Positions 46,800 through 57,017 of a stretch of 64,000 nucleotides of DNA are shown here, one piece after another. Within the stretch, counting starts at the first letter, position 1; each line of letters begins with the position of its first letter. A program made the translations under genes and the position numbers. This stretch comes from Branchiostoma floridae. Taxonomy: Eukaryota > Chordata > Leptocardii > Amphioxiformes > Branchiostomatidae. The DNA is taken from contig NC_049979.1 of assembly GCF_000003815.2 (NCBI RefSeq), positions 9,446,267 through 9,510,266 of the forward strand, in the 5' to 3' direction. Under the pieces are notes generated by a model. The model was not told where the DNA came from and ran no database searches. It worked only from the letters and a program-made list of their open reading frames with translations.

Positions 46800-47035
46800 T
46801 GTCTGACCCTCTAGCTGTCCATGAGCTGTACTATACAGCATGTGAGATGTGCTGTCCTTACCCGCGTGCTGTCCATGAGCTGGGTTGAATAGGGCGTGAG
46901 ATATGCTGTCCTTACCCTCGTGCTGTCCGTGAGCTGGGTTGAACAGGGCGTGAGATGTGCTGTCCTTTCTCTCGTGCTGTCCATGAGCTGGGTTGTAAAG
47001 GAAGTTTGATGCGCTGTGACCTTCTGTACCAGTGC
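46800..47035 (-). repeat. 51-bp coding repeat (NPAHGQH unit), four copies
   Basis: Tandem units encode (F/Y)NPAHGQHEGKDS(T/I)SHAL, period 17 codons. On the plus strand CTGTCCATGAGCTG recurs at the same spacing. The last unit is degenerate (YSTAHGQLEGQ). Confidence 0.8.
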
Positions 47036-47403
47036 GCTGTAAGCCACTCCTGTAGATCCCGCTTACAGTTGGATTCTCGTTTTCTTCCTCCGCTCCGTAA
47101 GGGTCTTTGCCATCGCTTGTTGATGGTTTGCCATTTCCCACCTTTTCTTCATCGTTATCTTTTGGCTGCATTTCTGCACCTACTGGCAGTGACCGGTCCT
47201 CTGGCTGGGCGACTGGCTGTTTGACGATTGTTGCCTGTTCATAGTTGCTGATGTTTTCCAGTGGCGTAAAGTCTGCTTCCGCATGGCCGACTGCAGCTTG
47301 TGATGTGCCGGGACAGCTTTCATGTTGTCCCTCATCTTCCTTGTAGGCCACTGCATAGGGCCTGATCTCAGAATCTGGTTCCTGGTCGTCGTCATAGAAC
47401 ACT

Positions 47404-47588
47404 AGTGGTCAGTAATTACCAGGATATTCTCGTAGCCTCCTACGGATTTCTCCACCGAAAGGTAGTCCATGCAAACAAGTTCTAGTGGGGCGGAAGTTTT
47501 GATGCTGACCAATGGAGCCCTTGCCGTGTGGCTCGGCAATTTCCGGAGGCCACAACGCTGGCAGGTCTGGACATAGAGGTCAAGTACT
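47404..47588 (-). mobile_element. Fragment of a Ty3/gypsy-type integrase inserted in the PYAVAY tail
   Basis: The minus-strand frame reads VQTCQRCGLRKLPSHTARAP, then APLELVCMDYLSVE and GGYENILVITDH. This is the end of the HHCC zinc region (CxxC) and the first catalytic Asp of the integrase core as found in gypsy-type retroelements. It is about 185 bp with AGT on both sides, has no LTRs, and is followed at once by a stop. It is therefore a fragment, either inserted as such or left by a larger deletion. Confidence 0.7.
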
Positions 47589-48536
47589 GCGTATGGCCAA
47601 ATGATCTCACTGTCTCCCGATGTTTGGTCTTGGGTAGGACTTACATCTGCATGGCCGGCTGCATGTTGTGATGTGCCAGGACAGCTGTCACTTTGCCCAC
47701 TGTCTTCCTTGTAGGCTACTGCATATGGCTTGATCTCATGATCAGAGGTTGGGTGCTGGTCATTGTCGTAGACCACTGCATATGGCTGAATAGTCTCACT
47801 GTCTCCCGATGTTTGGTCTTTGGCAGGACTGTTTGGCGTGTTCCTGTCATATGCTTGCAGTTTATCACCTGCGTCGGAGTAGGCCACTGCATACGGCTCA
47901 GTTTTCTGACTTGCTTCTGTGTCGATAGTTGCAGGTTGATTGTCGTCGTCTGTTCCATTCGGTCGGTCATGATGGGCTAAACCTGTGCCACCATGGTATC
48001 GTTTGTAGATTAAGAGACCACTTATATATTTTATAATTATTGGTTTTCCCCCTAGAACGATGACACGACCCATCTTTGTTGTACGATGAGAGACTGTCAT
48101 GTCACCTGTGGACGACAGGTCTGAAGAGTTCTCGGTGGGAATAATCATGCTGAACGGGGTTGTGTACATGTCATAATGTTTGATGCAGTCCACATTGTTG
48201 TTGGGACTTGTTATGAACACATCATCATCATGGTGGGTGGATGCCCGTACCCCTTCTGACGTATCGGTGTTGTTCTGGCAGACATAGTTCTTGATGGTGG
48301 CGAGGAAAGCCCCTGTTGCATCTACTTTTCGGCGGCTCCAGGAATCGTCCAAAAACCTTACGAAAACTAGATATCCAGGATTCGTACTTCCGGTGCCGTC
48401 AATCATGGTGATTGACAGTACAGAAAACATTATTATGCACGCCCATGTTTCCATATATGGGTCGACCTCGTGAGACCTCGACAGACTCAAGTTGCGAGAG
48501 ATTAAAACCCGGAAGTGACCGCTGCCCTCCCCATGA

Positions 48537-49072
48537 TAGGACGTCATCTGAATGCTACTAACACGTAAATAGAATGTGACGCTACACGAAAAACAACTTC
48601 AAACACACAACACATAATATAGTCGTGCGACTGTTATTGTCTATCGTTGTGGACAACGGTTGTCTTTAGACATGCGTTCAGAGTATTACGGGGCACCCGC
48701 GGTGCAGGATACCATTGCGGTGCGTGCGTGACCCACAGTGACCGCTTGCTCGCAAATCAAAAATGGCGGGAGAATTCCTTATTTTCGTCAGGCGTTCAGG
48801 CCGTTTTCTGGATATCCAGGAATCGTCCTCCTGTTCAGGCCGTTTTCTGGATATCCAGGATTCGTCCTGAGTCTGTTCAAGCCGTTTTCTGGATATCCAG
48901 GATTCGTCCTGAGCCTGTTCAAGCCGTTTTCTGGATATCCAGGAAGCGTCCTCCTGTTCAAGCCGTTTCCTGGATATCCAGGATGTGGACCAGGCCTTGT
49001 GTGACAAAGGGACGCCATCTGGATGCTATTAACACGTTACCGTGAATGTGTCGCTATACGGAAAACAACAGT
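48537..49072. repeat. Partial tandem duplication upstream of the PYAVAY gene, with 44-bp GGATATCC minisatellite
   Basis: 48537-48600 recurs in diverged form at 49007-49072 (GCTATTAACACG, GAATGTG.CGCTA, GAAAACAAC). Between them (48800-48985) are five units of about 44 bp, each with TTTTCTGGATATCCAGGA and CGTCC. In the minus frame the units read DDSWISRKRPEQ, close to LDDSWSRRKVDA of the gene itself, so the array probably grew from that coding segment. Confidence 0.7.
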
Positions 49073-49339
49073 AACTTTATCCCATCTTGACTGCCATTTG
49101 TTAATTCATTACGCAAAAAGCATTTTGGGCCTGATACGTAAGTAACATGTAAACATCAAAGTATCATTATCAACATTCGTTTAAGTTCTGTAACACCAGG
49201 ATCAACAGAATAAACTACACGATCTTATTGCCGGGAGATACAAAGATGGCGGCTTTCTGACGAAAACAACATGCCCCCGCCCTCCGCATAGTCTCCTCCC
49301 TCGAAAACAGGAAGCTCCACCCCCACGTACACGTTCTGG

Positions 49340-49445
49340 ATAAACACCGTCGTATATCCAGGAAACGTCCTGTTTGCGACGATTTCTGGATATCCAGGAA
49401 TCGTCCTTCTGCTCAGGACGATTCCTGGATATCCAGGAATCGGCA
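49340..49445. repeat. GGATATCC palindromic repeats next to the LRR exon
   Basis: Three units of TATCCAGGAA(A/T)CG(T/G). The last, at 49420-49443, is a perfect 24-base palindrome centred on GGATATCC with arms CGATTCCT and AGGAATCG. It is related to the array at 48800-48985. Confidence 0.75.
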
Positions 49446-49489
49446 TATTACGAAAGTTAGATACTGACGAAAGTTGGATACAACAGCCC

Positions 49490-49858
49490 CTCGGAGTTCA
49501 GCAGGAGATGAGCACCTCAGGGCGTTGGGTACAGAAATCTGGTGAAGGTGCGGTAGGTTGCAGATGAACCACGTCAGGTTCTTGTCACATCGCAAGTTGT
49601 TGTTGTTTACACAAAGAGTCAGATGCTGGTTTTCTTTCAGATGCATGACGTTACTGCTGATGGTAATGATGCGATTATTTTGGAGGACTGTACGTCTCAG
49701 TGATTTCGGTTGAGGCACAGATGTCAGGTGGTTGTATGACAAATGTAGTCCTGTAATTCGAGGCAGGCCACGAAATGCATGCCGCGATATGCTTGAAATC
49801 ACATTCTTGTAGAGGTACAAGGATGTTAGTCTTTCAAGGCCACGAAAAGTGTCAGGTT
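49490..49858 (-). CDS. Leucine-rich-repeat exon 2 with C-terminal LRR cap
   Basis: The frame gives LRRs (TFRGLERLTSLYLYKNVISS, AFRGLPRITGLHLSYNHLTS, then a shorter unit) and an LRRCT cap (LRCDKNLTWFICNLPHL ... ALRCSSPAELRG). The acceptor at 49858 is in phase 1 and joins the donor at 50903 to give the LRR EPDTFRGLERL. The 3' limit is uncertain: the frame stays open to 49413 but runs into the GGATATCC repeats after the cap. No transmembrane segment is attached, unless the exon joins the frame at 48454 and below. Confidence 0.65.
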
Positions 49859-50074
49859 CTGTGTAGGAACAAATTAAAGATGTTCATTAATTGACCCCTG
49901 TGTGAAGTCTTTGTTTTCGATAGGTGTGCGATTGTTTCGCTTGGTGTGTGTTCGTAGGTAATTTGAATACACTGTCAGTAGACTGGGAAGATAGCCGCAA
50001 AGTCATCTAGACCAGTCAGACTGGATGGAGTGCAAGGAAGTACATTTCCCTTCACTTCAGAGGTTGTAGAATTA

Positions 50075-50340
50075 TACTCTCCTAGCAGAGGTTAGGCTCC
50101 GGCTGTTTTTTTTAACGTTTTTTAGTCATTTTTATCGGGCTTTCTATTTTGTAATTTTTCTTGAAGTACGCCAGCCAGGTTTTGACACAGCAAGATAGAA
50201 TACAAAATAGATAATTTTTCTTGAAGTACGCCAGCCAGGTTTTGACACAGCAAGATAAAATACAAAATAGAAAGCCCGATAAAAACGACTAAAAAAACGT
50301 TAAAAAAACAGCCGGAGCCTCACCTCTGCTTGGAGAGTAG
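50075..50340. mobile_element. 265-bp MITE with long inverted repeats
   Basis: Ends TACTCTCCTAGCAGAGGT and ACCTCTGCTTGGAGAGTA. The inverted arms run about 75 bp, through GGCTCCGGCTG and TATCGGGCTTTCTATTTTG. The centre is a direct repeat of about 58 bp (TTTTTCTTGAAGTACGCCAG twice). It lies in the intron between the two LRR exons. Confidence 0.8.
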
Positions 50341-50902
50341 TAGAATTAGTCGTCAAATAGACAGGACAGTCCAGAACATGGGACTAATGGAAATGGCTAC
50401 GAAGTAATGGGGATTTTTTTCTGGTCTGTCTGTTTGTGTGCTCACATATCTTTCATAAACTAGTGACGCGATGTTAATGAAAACCTTATTTGCATAATTG
50501 ATAAACTACAAATAAATAACACATGCAACAAACTCTAAATATTTCACGGAGTCGTGGGATCTTCAGAATCGTGTGCCTTTTGCTCTTGGGAAGAAACGCT
50601 TCACAACAACACATACCCTTTATGACTATCTATCATTGCCAAGAAGCCAAGCCTATATATGTCATGTGGATCTGATTGATTGATTGCTGTACTATTGCAT
50701 GTATACATGCGTCGGTAAACGTTTCTTTTTTGAAATGAAGATTTAGTGGCAAATCTGATCTAAGAACCAACAAATTAAACTGGTTTGGGCTTTGCTTCTG
50801 TTTCACCCCACACAGGGCGCACGTATTTCCAATATATACGGAGTAGAAAACTGCAGGTTAATTTCTTTCAAGAAGCCATAATCAAGGTCCCCTACAACTC
50901 AC

Positions 50903-51336
50903 CGAGAGTGGAGATGCGGTTGTCTGCGAGGGAAAGGACGCTTACAAATGACAAACCTCGGAAAGCCCCAGGCGGTATGGTGGAAACGTTTGACCGTTCG
51001 ATCTTGAGATGCTTAAGACTTGACATGTTTGGGAAAGACCATTCCATGACTGATGAGAGTAGGGGAGCGGAGATGCTCAATGTAGATCACTCGGGTTGTG
51101 ATGTGAAAGCCATGTGGTACGGCATCAATGCACCACTCGAATTTGTATGTATCCCCGCCATGTCCCACCCAGCTACAGGGGGTCCCATGTCCTTGATATG
51201 GACAGTGGCAGGTATGCCTCTGGCCGTTGGCACTAGTACAGCTGTGCGGGCACCGTTGAGATGCTGCAAGTGCAAAATGTAGATGTGTGGAGACCGCCAG
51301 AATTATCAACAAGACCTGTGTCTTGTTCCGCGGCAT
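50903..51336 (-). pseudogene. Leucine-rich-repeat exon 1: signal peptide and LRR N-terminal part, one-base frameshift
   Basis: The ATG at 51336 starts MPRNKTQVLLIILAVSTHLHF, a good signal peptide, followed by a cysteine-rich cap (CPHSCTSANGQRHTCHC ... FEWCIDAVPHGF) and the first LRR (VIYIEHL). The frame then hits a stop after FPKHVKS. The next frame continues the LRRs (NMSSLKHLKIERSNVST, AFRGLSFVSVLSLADNRI) to the donor at 50903. One surplus base in the AAA run near 51034-51036 explains it, either a real indel or an assembly error. With exon 2 this would form a secreted or membrane LRR protein. Confidence 0.65.
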
Positions 51337-51739
51337 CTTGATGACTGATTGTGCTTGAAGTGACACGGTCTGTGCCTATTCATAAGAGGGGTACGATCGA
51401 AAACATTCTGTAATCGTGTTGCTACAAATTAGTCTGCAAAAGTTTCCGATCACGTGATGAAACGCCGTTGGGTAAATGTTACCACCTACGCACGGAAGGA
51501 AGTTGCGTTATGAGTTTATTCACACACATATGTATGTGCCAAGCCGGTGGAGTGCATCGGAATGTACATACAAGTACGTATACAAGTATGATACAGTTGC
51601 CGATTCTGTTCTTGTTTTCCCCCTCTTAAATTTTGATATGATTCATATGATGACAAATTCTGGTTATACGACAATGGCATATGACGAGGTCGTATGTCTT
51701 CCGCATACGACGCGTTCTTTTGTTTGTTTGTTTTTCTTA

Positions 51740-51825
51740 GCGTGAATCCACCTCGCGCGTCGGGTGACAGCTATTCTATAACCGGTCGTACTTTAACTCC
51801 GGGGTGAACGTAGGACCGCTCGGCG
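51740..51825. repeat. Dispersed repeat shared with 31046-31135
   Basis: GTGAATCCACCTCGCGCGTC, GACAGCTATTCTATAACCGG and GGGGTGAACGTAGGACCGC match the segment upstream of USP34 in the same orientation. It directly abuts the 5' breakpoint of the otopetrin pseudogene. Confidence 0.6.
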
Positions 51826-51835
51826 GAAGACATAA

Positions 51836-52885
51836 GTCTGTGGGTTCATGGTTTGTTGGAGGAGTCACATGAGGAAGGGACCCTGTTTAATGGGTTTCCT
51901 CCTATCATCAGGACTGACATTTGGCAGGTAGATTGGACCGAGTATTGCTAACATAAGTTATCATTGCTTCTTTTGGATTGCATAGATATGCCCGTTTTTA
52001 CACCTCTTTATTGTAGAACACTACTTTGTGGAAAAGCATTCCGGGCAAAGGAATGGCTAGGGATAGACGAACCTGGAGGCAACTCTCGATCTTCATGTCT
52101 ACCTTGTCCCCCCAACGACCTGGAAGTCAAGGGACCAGGTAGGTAGGTAACGTTAGGTATTCCGGGCAAAAAAGGAAGGTAACGTTACAACAAGCCGGAT
52201 GCAGTATTGAACAGACTGACCCCCCTCCCCAACAGACCACGTCTCTACGCATCTCGGTTGTAGGTGGCCTGATCATGGGTCTCATCATAGTACTAGGACT
52301 GGTAGCTCAGACATACGTTCAAGTCAATGATCTCGGAATTAAAACAGATGTTTGTAATACCAGTCACATTAGCACCACAAAGTCACCCGTAGACACTACT
52401 TTTGGAGTACACTATGGGTACAGCATTGCTGTAAACTTAATGTTGATTAGGTGCCTCATTTTACTCATTTGTCCACTGTACTCTGTCGTCCAGTGATTGT
52501 ACTCTGTTGTCTACTAATTGCTCTCTTTTGTCCATCGATTATACTCTTTTGTCTCCACTGATTGCGTTCCTTTGTCCAAATATTGACTGTACTATTTTGT
52601 TCAAGGATTTTGCTCTGCTGTCCAATGGTTGTACCCTACTGTCCAACGAATGATTGTGTCTTGTTGTCCAATGATTATACTCTGCTGCATGCCCAATGAA
52701 TGATTGTACTTTGCTTTCGTCTGTTGCACAACAATGCTAGTAGAGATCGTTGAAGGTCATCAAAGTGACCATGAACCTAATATCGATAGTGTCCATCAGC
52801 ATGAAAGCCATTCTATCATTCGCATAGACACAGATTTAACGTTACTGATATAATCTGTGGCAGGTGTTTTTTCTCATTAATGGCC
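51836..52885 (+). pseudogene. Otopetrin pseudogene (5' and 3' truncated)
   Basis: Blocks match the third exon of copy B in order: CATAAGTCTGTGG with TTTCATGGTTTG-type sequence (51836), ATATGCCCGTTTTTACACC (51990), then a near-identical stretch at 52228-52470 (GGTGGCCTGATCATGGGTCT, TCGGAATTAAAACAGATGT, GTAATACCAGTCACATTA), and decayed blocks to GGTGTTTTTTCTCATTAATGG (52862-52883). It lacks exons 1-2, has lost segments between blocks, and the frame is broken. The part coding for the LIVLCCPLIALC loop has become a tandem repeat. It is closer to copy B than to A. Confidence 0.85.
52478..52740. repeat. Degenerate tandem repeat (about 20-28 bp) grown from otopetrin code
   Basis: About ten units of the type TGATTGTACTCTGTTGTCCA. 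In intact copy B this region contains just two adjacent copies (GATTGTACTCTGTTGTCCACT and GATTGCACTCTGTCACC). Confidence 0.8.
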
Positions 52886-53366
52886 ATGTTGATTTGATTA
52901 TATGGTGACATCCGCTCGCATCAATTCTTGGCCGTTTCCAAAAATTGAAAATTAGAAATTTAATCGTACAAAGTGAATACATGCCATTGACTGCAAAAAG
53001 AAATATTGCAAAACGCATACGTATGCCATAGCATATCCCAATGTCAAAGAAGATGTGAAAGAAAAGAAATGAAGAATTTATTGTTTGGTACATGTTTATA
53101 TGTACTTTACTCAGTGTGTTCAGCTATATGTTCAACCTTCCTTACCTCTTAGATTTCATAATGAAGGCAACTGCACATAGCCATGGGGACCCAAGGGACC
53201 AGAACACGGCCGGAACGCGGCCTTGTTGAGTTGTTGTGGTGCAGGTGATAAACTGTCCAGTAACCAGTCACTGAATTTTGGGTTACCGTGCTATCGCTTA
53301 TTTACACTGGAATTGATTTGGGCTTTGGATAGATGGATGAATGATCATATGAACGAATAGGTAAAT
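52886..53366. other. Intergenic DNA before otopetrin B
   Basis: It holds the repeat shared with 14270-14450 (at 53035-53175). No gene seen. Confidence 0.5.
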
Positions 53367-54284
53367 ATTGAAACCGATACGGGGCAAAGGCCAGGCGAGT
53401 CACAATCACATGATTTATCTTTGACGTCATCTGGCGTACTTCAGACTTAGACGAAGGAAACAATAACAGACCGGCCGGCACATCATAGCCTTCTACCTTT
53501 TCTCGATTCGACTGCACGCAAAAAGGTGGGAAACATCATCATGATTATAATGAAGTCATTGGCTTTGTAGTGATGTAGTGTCCCATACTAGACACAGAGA
53601 ACAGATGGCGCCACCACGGCATGTGTGATGTATGCATAGATTCAGGGCGGAAAGAACTGTCATTGTTTTGCAAGATAAGTTGAACTTTAGAAAGCGTTAG
53701 TTTGTTATGAAGTTTGGTTCCGTAAATCGTTAGTTAAGTTCTTAGCGCAACAAGTAGTTATGAAGTTCTTAAACCCACTGAAGCTGTCGTTTTAAACAGG
53801 TTTCGATCAAGGCGGAAGTAAATCTACCGTGAAAATATTTCGACTTTTAGATAAAATATTGACTTATTGCACCACAAGCAATTATTGCCACGTATGCAGG
53901 CGAAGCTTTGATAGCATCACCTAGCTAACTTGTAAGAAGTTATATGTGCAATAGTACTAATCTTATTGAATAACCCTGTCGAGTCACTACTGAAAACGAA
54001 AGTAAAAGTTACACGATACGAAAGTAATCGGACGAGATTTATTCATGGTGGTGGCGATACGAAGAGTGCCAAAGCCTATCGTATCGCCAGGGTGCTGACA
54101 TTTTTCAACGATCTTGAAAAATGTCAGCTTTTATCATAAAGGAAAGTGAAGGTTGTAGTACATTGTAGTGGCGACGGCTAGATTGTGCGACAAATTGAAT
54201 CATTCATAAAGTATAATGCTTTTTTAACACATAAGCATGGTCCCTTCCAATGCAGCCAGTGATATTTCAGCTTTTGTGAACTAC
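53367..54284 (+). other. Upstream segment of otopetrin copy B, duplicate of 36825-37700
   Basis: Aligns with the copy A upstream segment with small indels; the 1.6-kb element present in copy A (37714-39345) is absent, and the sequence passes directly to the MITE at 54285. Confidence 0.7.
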
Positions 54285-54470
54285 TCTGAAGGGTTAATGT
54301 TCGCGGTAATTTTATATTCGCGTTTTTCGCGTTGAGCTTTGAACTTCAAAGCACCGCGATCATTTCTCCCTTTTTAGTGCCCCACATAGCAGTTTCCACC
54401 ATCACGAACACTCAATTTCCTCCCTATTAAACGCGAAATTAAATTCCTGCGAACATTTCCCCTTTACAGC
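54285..54470. mobile_element. MITE at the otopetrin B start, orthologous to 39396-39575
   Basis: Same hairpin (GTTCGCGGTAATTTTA) and same end (CCCCTTTACAG before CATG) as in copy A, more diverged. Confidence 0.55.
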
Positions 54471-56997
54471 ATGTGGAGCAGTGAATGGGACCAGCCGCCG
54501 GCCGCTGAAACCGGACCAACCGGCACTTTTACTAGTGACAATCATGTATGTACAAAATGCAGTATTTCCTCTTCAGCCATCTATGATAACCTATGAGTCA
54601 TCCTTGAGAAACTACGACACCTTTTAAAGCTTTTTTGCCATTGCCAGTCTTTCTCTTCTTTTCTTGTAAAATGCGTACTTCAGAAAAATATTTTGGAGGT
54701 AAATAATATAGGGATTTTGCTCGAAAAGTCTGGATTTCTATAGAATTAACAATGCAAGAATTTGCAATGCAAGGGGCAATCATATAGAATTAGTATTTCC
54801 TTACAAATTTCCACGTGTTTTTTTTCAGGGAGAACACCCCATGGCCATGCAAAACTACCTTGCCCGATTTGTCAGCATCATCTGCCTGTTCTGTCTGGTG
54901 ACTGCTGGGATAGTACTCAGTGTTGGTAACAGCACTGTGGATCCAATGGACAACCCTGTGGAGTTCACTGGTACTTCCAACACCACACCGACGCCTCCGC
55001 ATATGGAACCAATCGGACCTGAGAAGCTGGAAAGGTTTCTCTACATAGGTGATACGAGGTTCCTGTAAAAATGTTTTCGGTGGCATGTGTGATTGTGGTT
55101 ACAAAAAATGTGGATGGATTTCCAGGATTTTTGTTGTATGTGATTAGGTCTTGACCTATGAAAGAAGTAATCATGGGTAACTTAGGTACATTAGCATTTT
55201 TTTGGGTACTGCAGGAGAAGCTTTTCACTACCCCCCTTTCTTTCCCAGTGGGTACAAGGGACAATAGTTCATTGAGCATTGTTTACACAAAAGTCTATTT
55301 GTCAACCAAATATGATTGTAGTGACATGATAATTATAAGTTGTATCAGTGGGTTTTATTTCTTGCAATAATTACTATTATACGGTTGCTGTGCATTAGTG
55401 ATACTGATCCTAATAATGATCCTTTCTTTTTCTTGCAGCTATGATTGCTGGTCTGGTATGGATGACTATTACTTTGTGTTGCCCAAGTGTTCTGATCACC
55501 CAAACTACCAACCACCATGGCTGCTCGGGACGGCTGGACACGTCAGTGCTGCATCTTCTAGGCGCCACACTCATTTTTGCCGTCGGGGCTGCATTCCTCC
55601 CTCTCATTAACTTTGTCGGTTTTCTGAGCAATGCTGAGTGCTATCGTCACCAAGTTTGGGGCAAAAATGAATACGAATGGCTACTCTATCAAATCTGCCA
55701 CTTCCTGTTCATTTTCATGCAACCTCTTTTCCTTTTCAAGTTCGTTCAGCACGGTGGTCAGCTGAAGTTTTGCCGGGGATTGTCCCATTTTGCCATAATG
55801 TGGTTGATGGGTACCAACATAAGTCTATGGTTTCATGGTTTGGTGGAGGAATCAAATGAGGACGAAGCACATGAGTTTTCCTTTGTAGTAATTCCATCTT
55901 CAGGACAGACATTAGCCAAAACCATCAGACCGAGTAGCGTTATCATTTGTCCAGCTTCTTCCGGCTTGCAGGGTGTGCTGCCAGAAATACGCCCGTTTTT
56001 ACACCCCTTTGCTCTAGAATACTCACTCATCTCTGCTGGACTATTCCTCAATTTGTGGAACCGCATTGGCAAAAAAAGAAACGCACAACAAGCTGGACGC
56101 AGTATAGAACAGACCACGTCTCCCCAACAGACCACGTCTCTTCGCATCCTAGTTGTAGGTGGCCTGATCATGGGTCTCATCATAGTACTAGGACTGGCAG
56201 CAACAATAGTATATCAGTCATCTCAACTAAATGAGCTCGGAATTAAAACAGATGTTTGTAATACCAGTCACATTACCACCATAGACAAAGCCTTAGACAC
56301 TACTTTTGGAGTATACTATGGGTACAGCATAGCTGTTTCCTTCATAATGTTGACTGGGTGCCTGATTGTACTCTGTTGTCCACTGATTGCACTCTGTCAC
56401 CCAACAATGCCAGTAGAGGTCTTTGGAGGTCATGACCCTGGTGATGCTCAGCACGAGAACATGGATAGAATTTGGATAGAAACAGCTTTGCTGATATCTT
56501 CTGTTGGAGGGGTTTTCCTCATCAATGGATTTGGCATAGCAGCATCTGTTGGGCTGAGCAACTATGATGGCTGTGGGGTTATTTCCCGCTGGTACATGGC
56601 TGATTGTGTCCTTGACGTCCTTCACTGCATTGCACAACTGCTGTTGATCATAGGTGCACTTCATCAGCAGTGGGATGGTACAAAGTGGCGCACTTTTGTC
56701 TTCTCCTGCCTTTTCATCATCAATCTTGGGCTTTGGGGGAAAGACCTGTATGAAGTCAAAAACATAGCAACCACGGCACTTAGTCAAGTCTACTTTGGGA
56801 CAGATGTGTGGTCTGTAGTCATACATATTGCCTTTCCCCTGTGTATCTTCTTCCGCCTACATTCTGCAGCAAGTCTGTTCCCTCTGATGATGAAATCCTG
56901 TAGGATCAACAATAGTGGTACCGGTGTCAATGGATGGCAAAGTAACTTGGGTAGATGGGACTTTCTAATACTGGATCTTTCTAAAGGTAGTCTTTGA
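54471..56997 (+). CDS. Otopetrin-like proton channel, copy B (3 exons)
   Basis: Exons: 54471-54545, 54829-55048, 55439-56997; 617 residues, all junctions in phase. The protein is co-linear with copy A and has the same family signatures (LEYSLISAGLFLNLWNRIG, FSCLFIINLGLWG, PLCIFFRLHSAASLFPLM) and the same hydrophobic helices, compatible with 12 membrane spans. The short cytoplasmic N-terminus differs (MWSSEWDQPPAAETGP), because the first-exon sequence has small deletions relative to A; reading through the exon 1 donor meets a stop, which supports the CAT|GTATGT junction. The C-terminus is longer than in A (NLGRWDFLILDLSKGSL) after the common SCRINN. It is probably functional; which of the two copies keeps the ancestral expression cannot be told. 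Confidence 0.88.
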
Positions 56998-57017
56998 CTT
57001 TGTGGAATGAAAAACAT

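Larger units (their letters stand above)
46737..48454 (-). pseudogene. Putative single-pass membrane protein with PYAVAY-repeat tail, interrupted by an integrase fragment
   Basis: The frame starts at 48454 with METWACIIMFSVLSITMIDG, a plausible signal peptide, followed by an extracellular-looking part of about 130 residues with few cysteines, a weak hydrophobic stretch (VIVLGGKPIIIKYISGLLIY) and a long polar tail. The tail has five Tyr motifs: EPYAVAY, QPYAVVY, KPYAVAY, WPYAVL, RPYAVAY. Then follow four copies of a 17-residue NPAHGQHEGKDSTSHA-type repeat and the end LAESPRDTGN with stop at 46737. An insertion (47404-47588) splits the fourth motif, puts in a stop and shifts the frame; without it PYAV would run on into FYDDDQEPD. 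I recall such tails from amphioxus membrane proteins, but do not know a named family. Alternatively this is the last exon of the LRR gene upstream. Confidence 0.55.
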
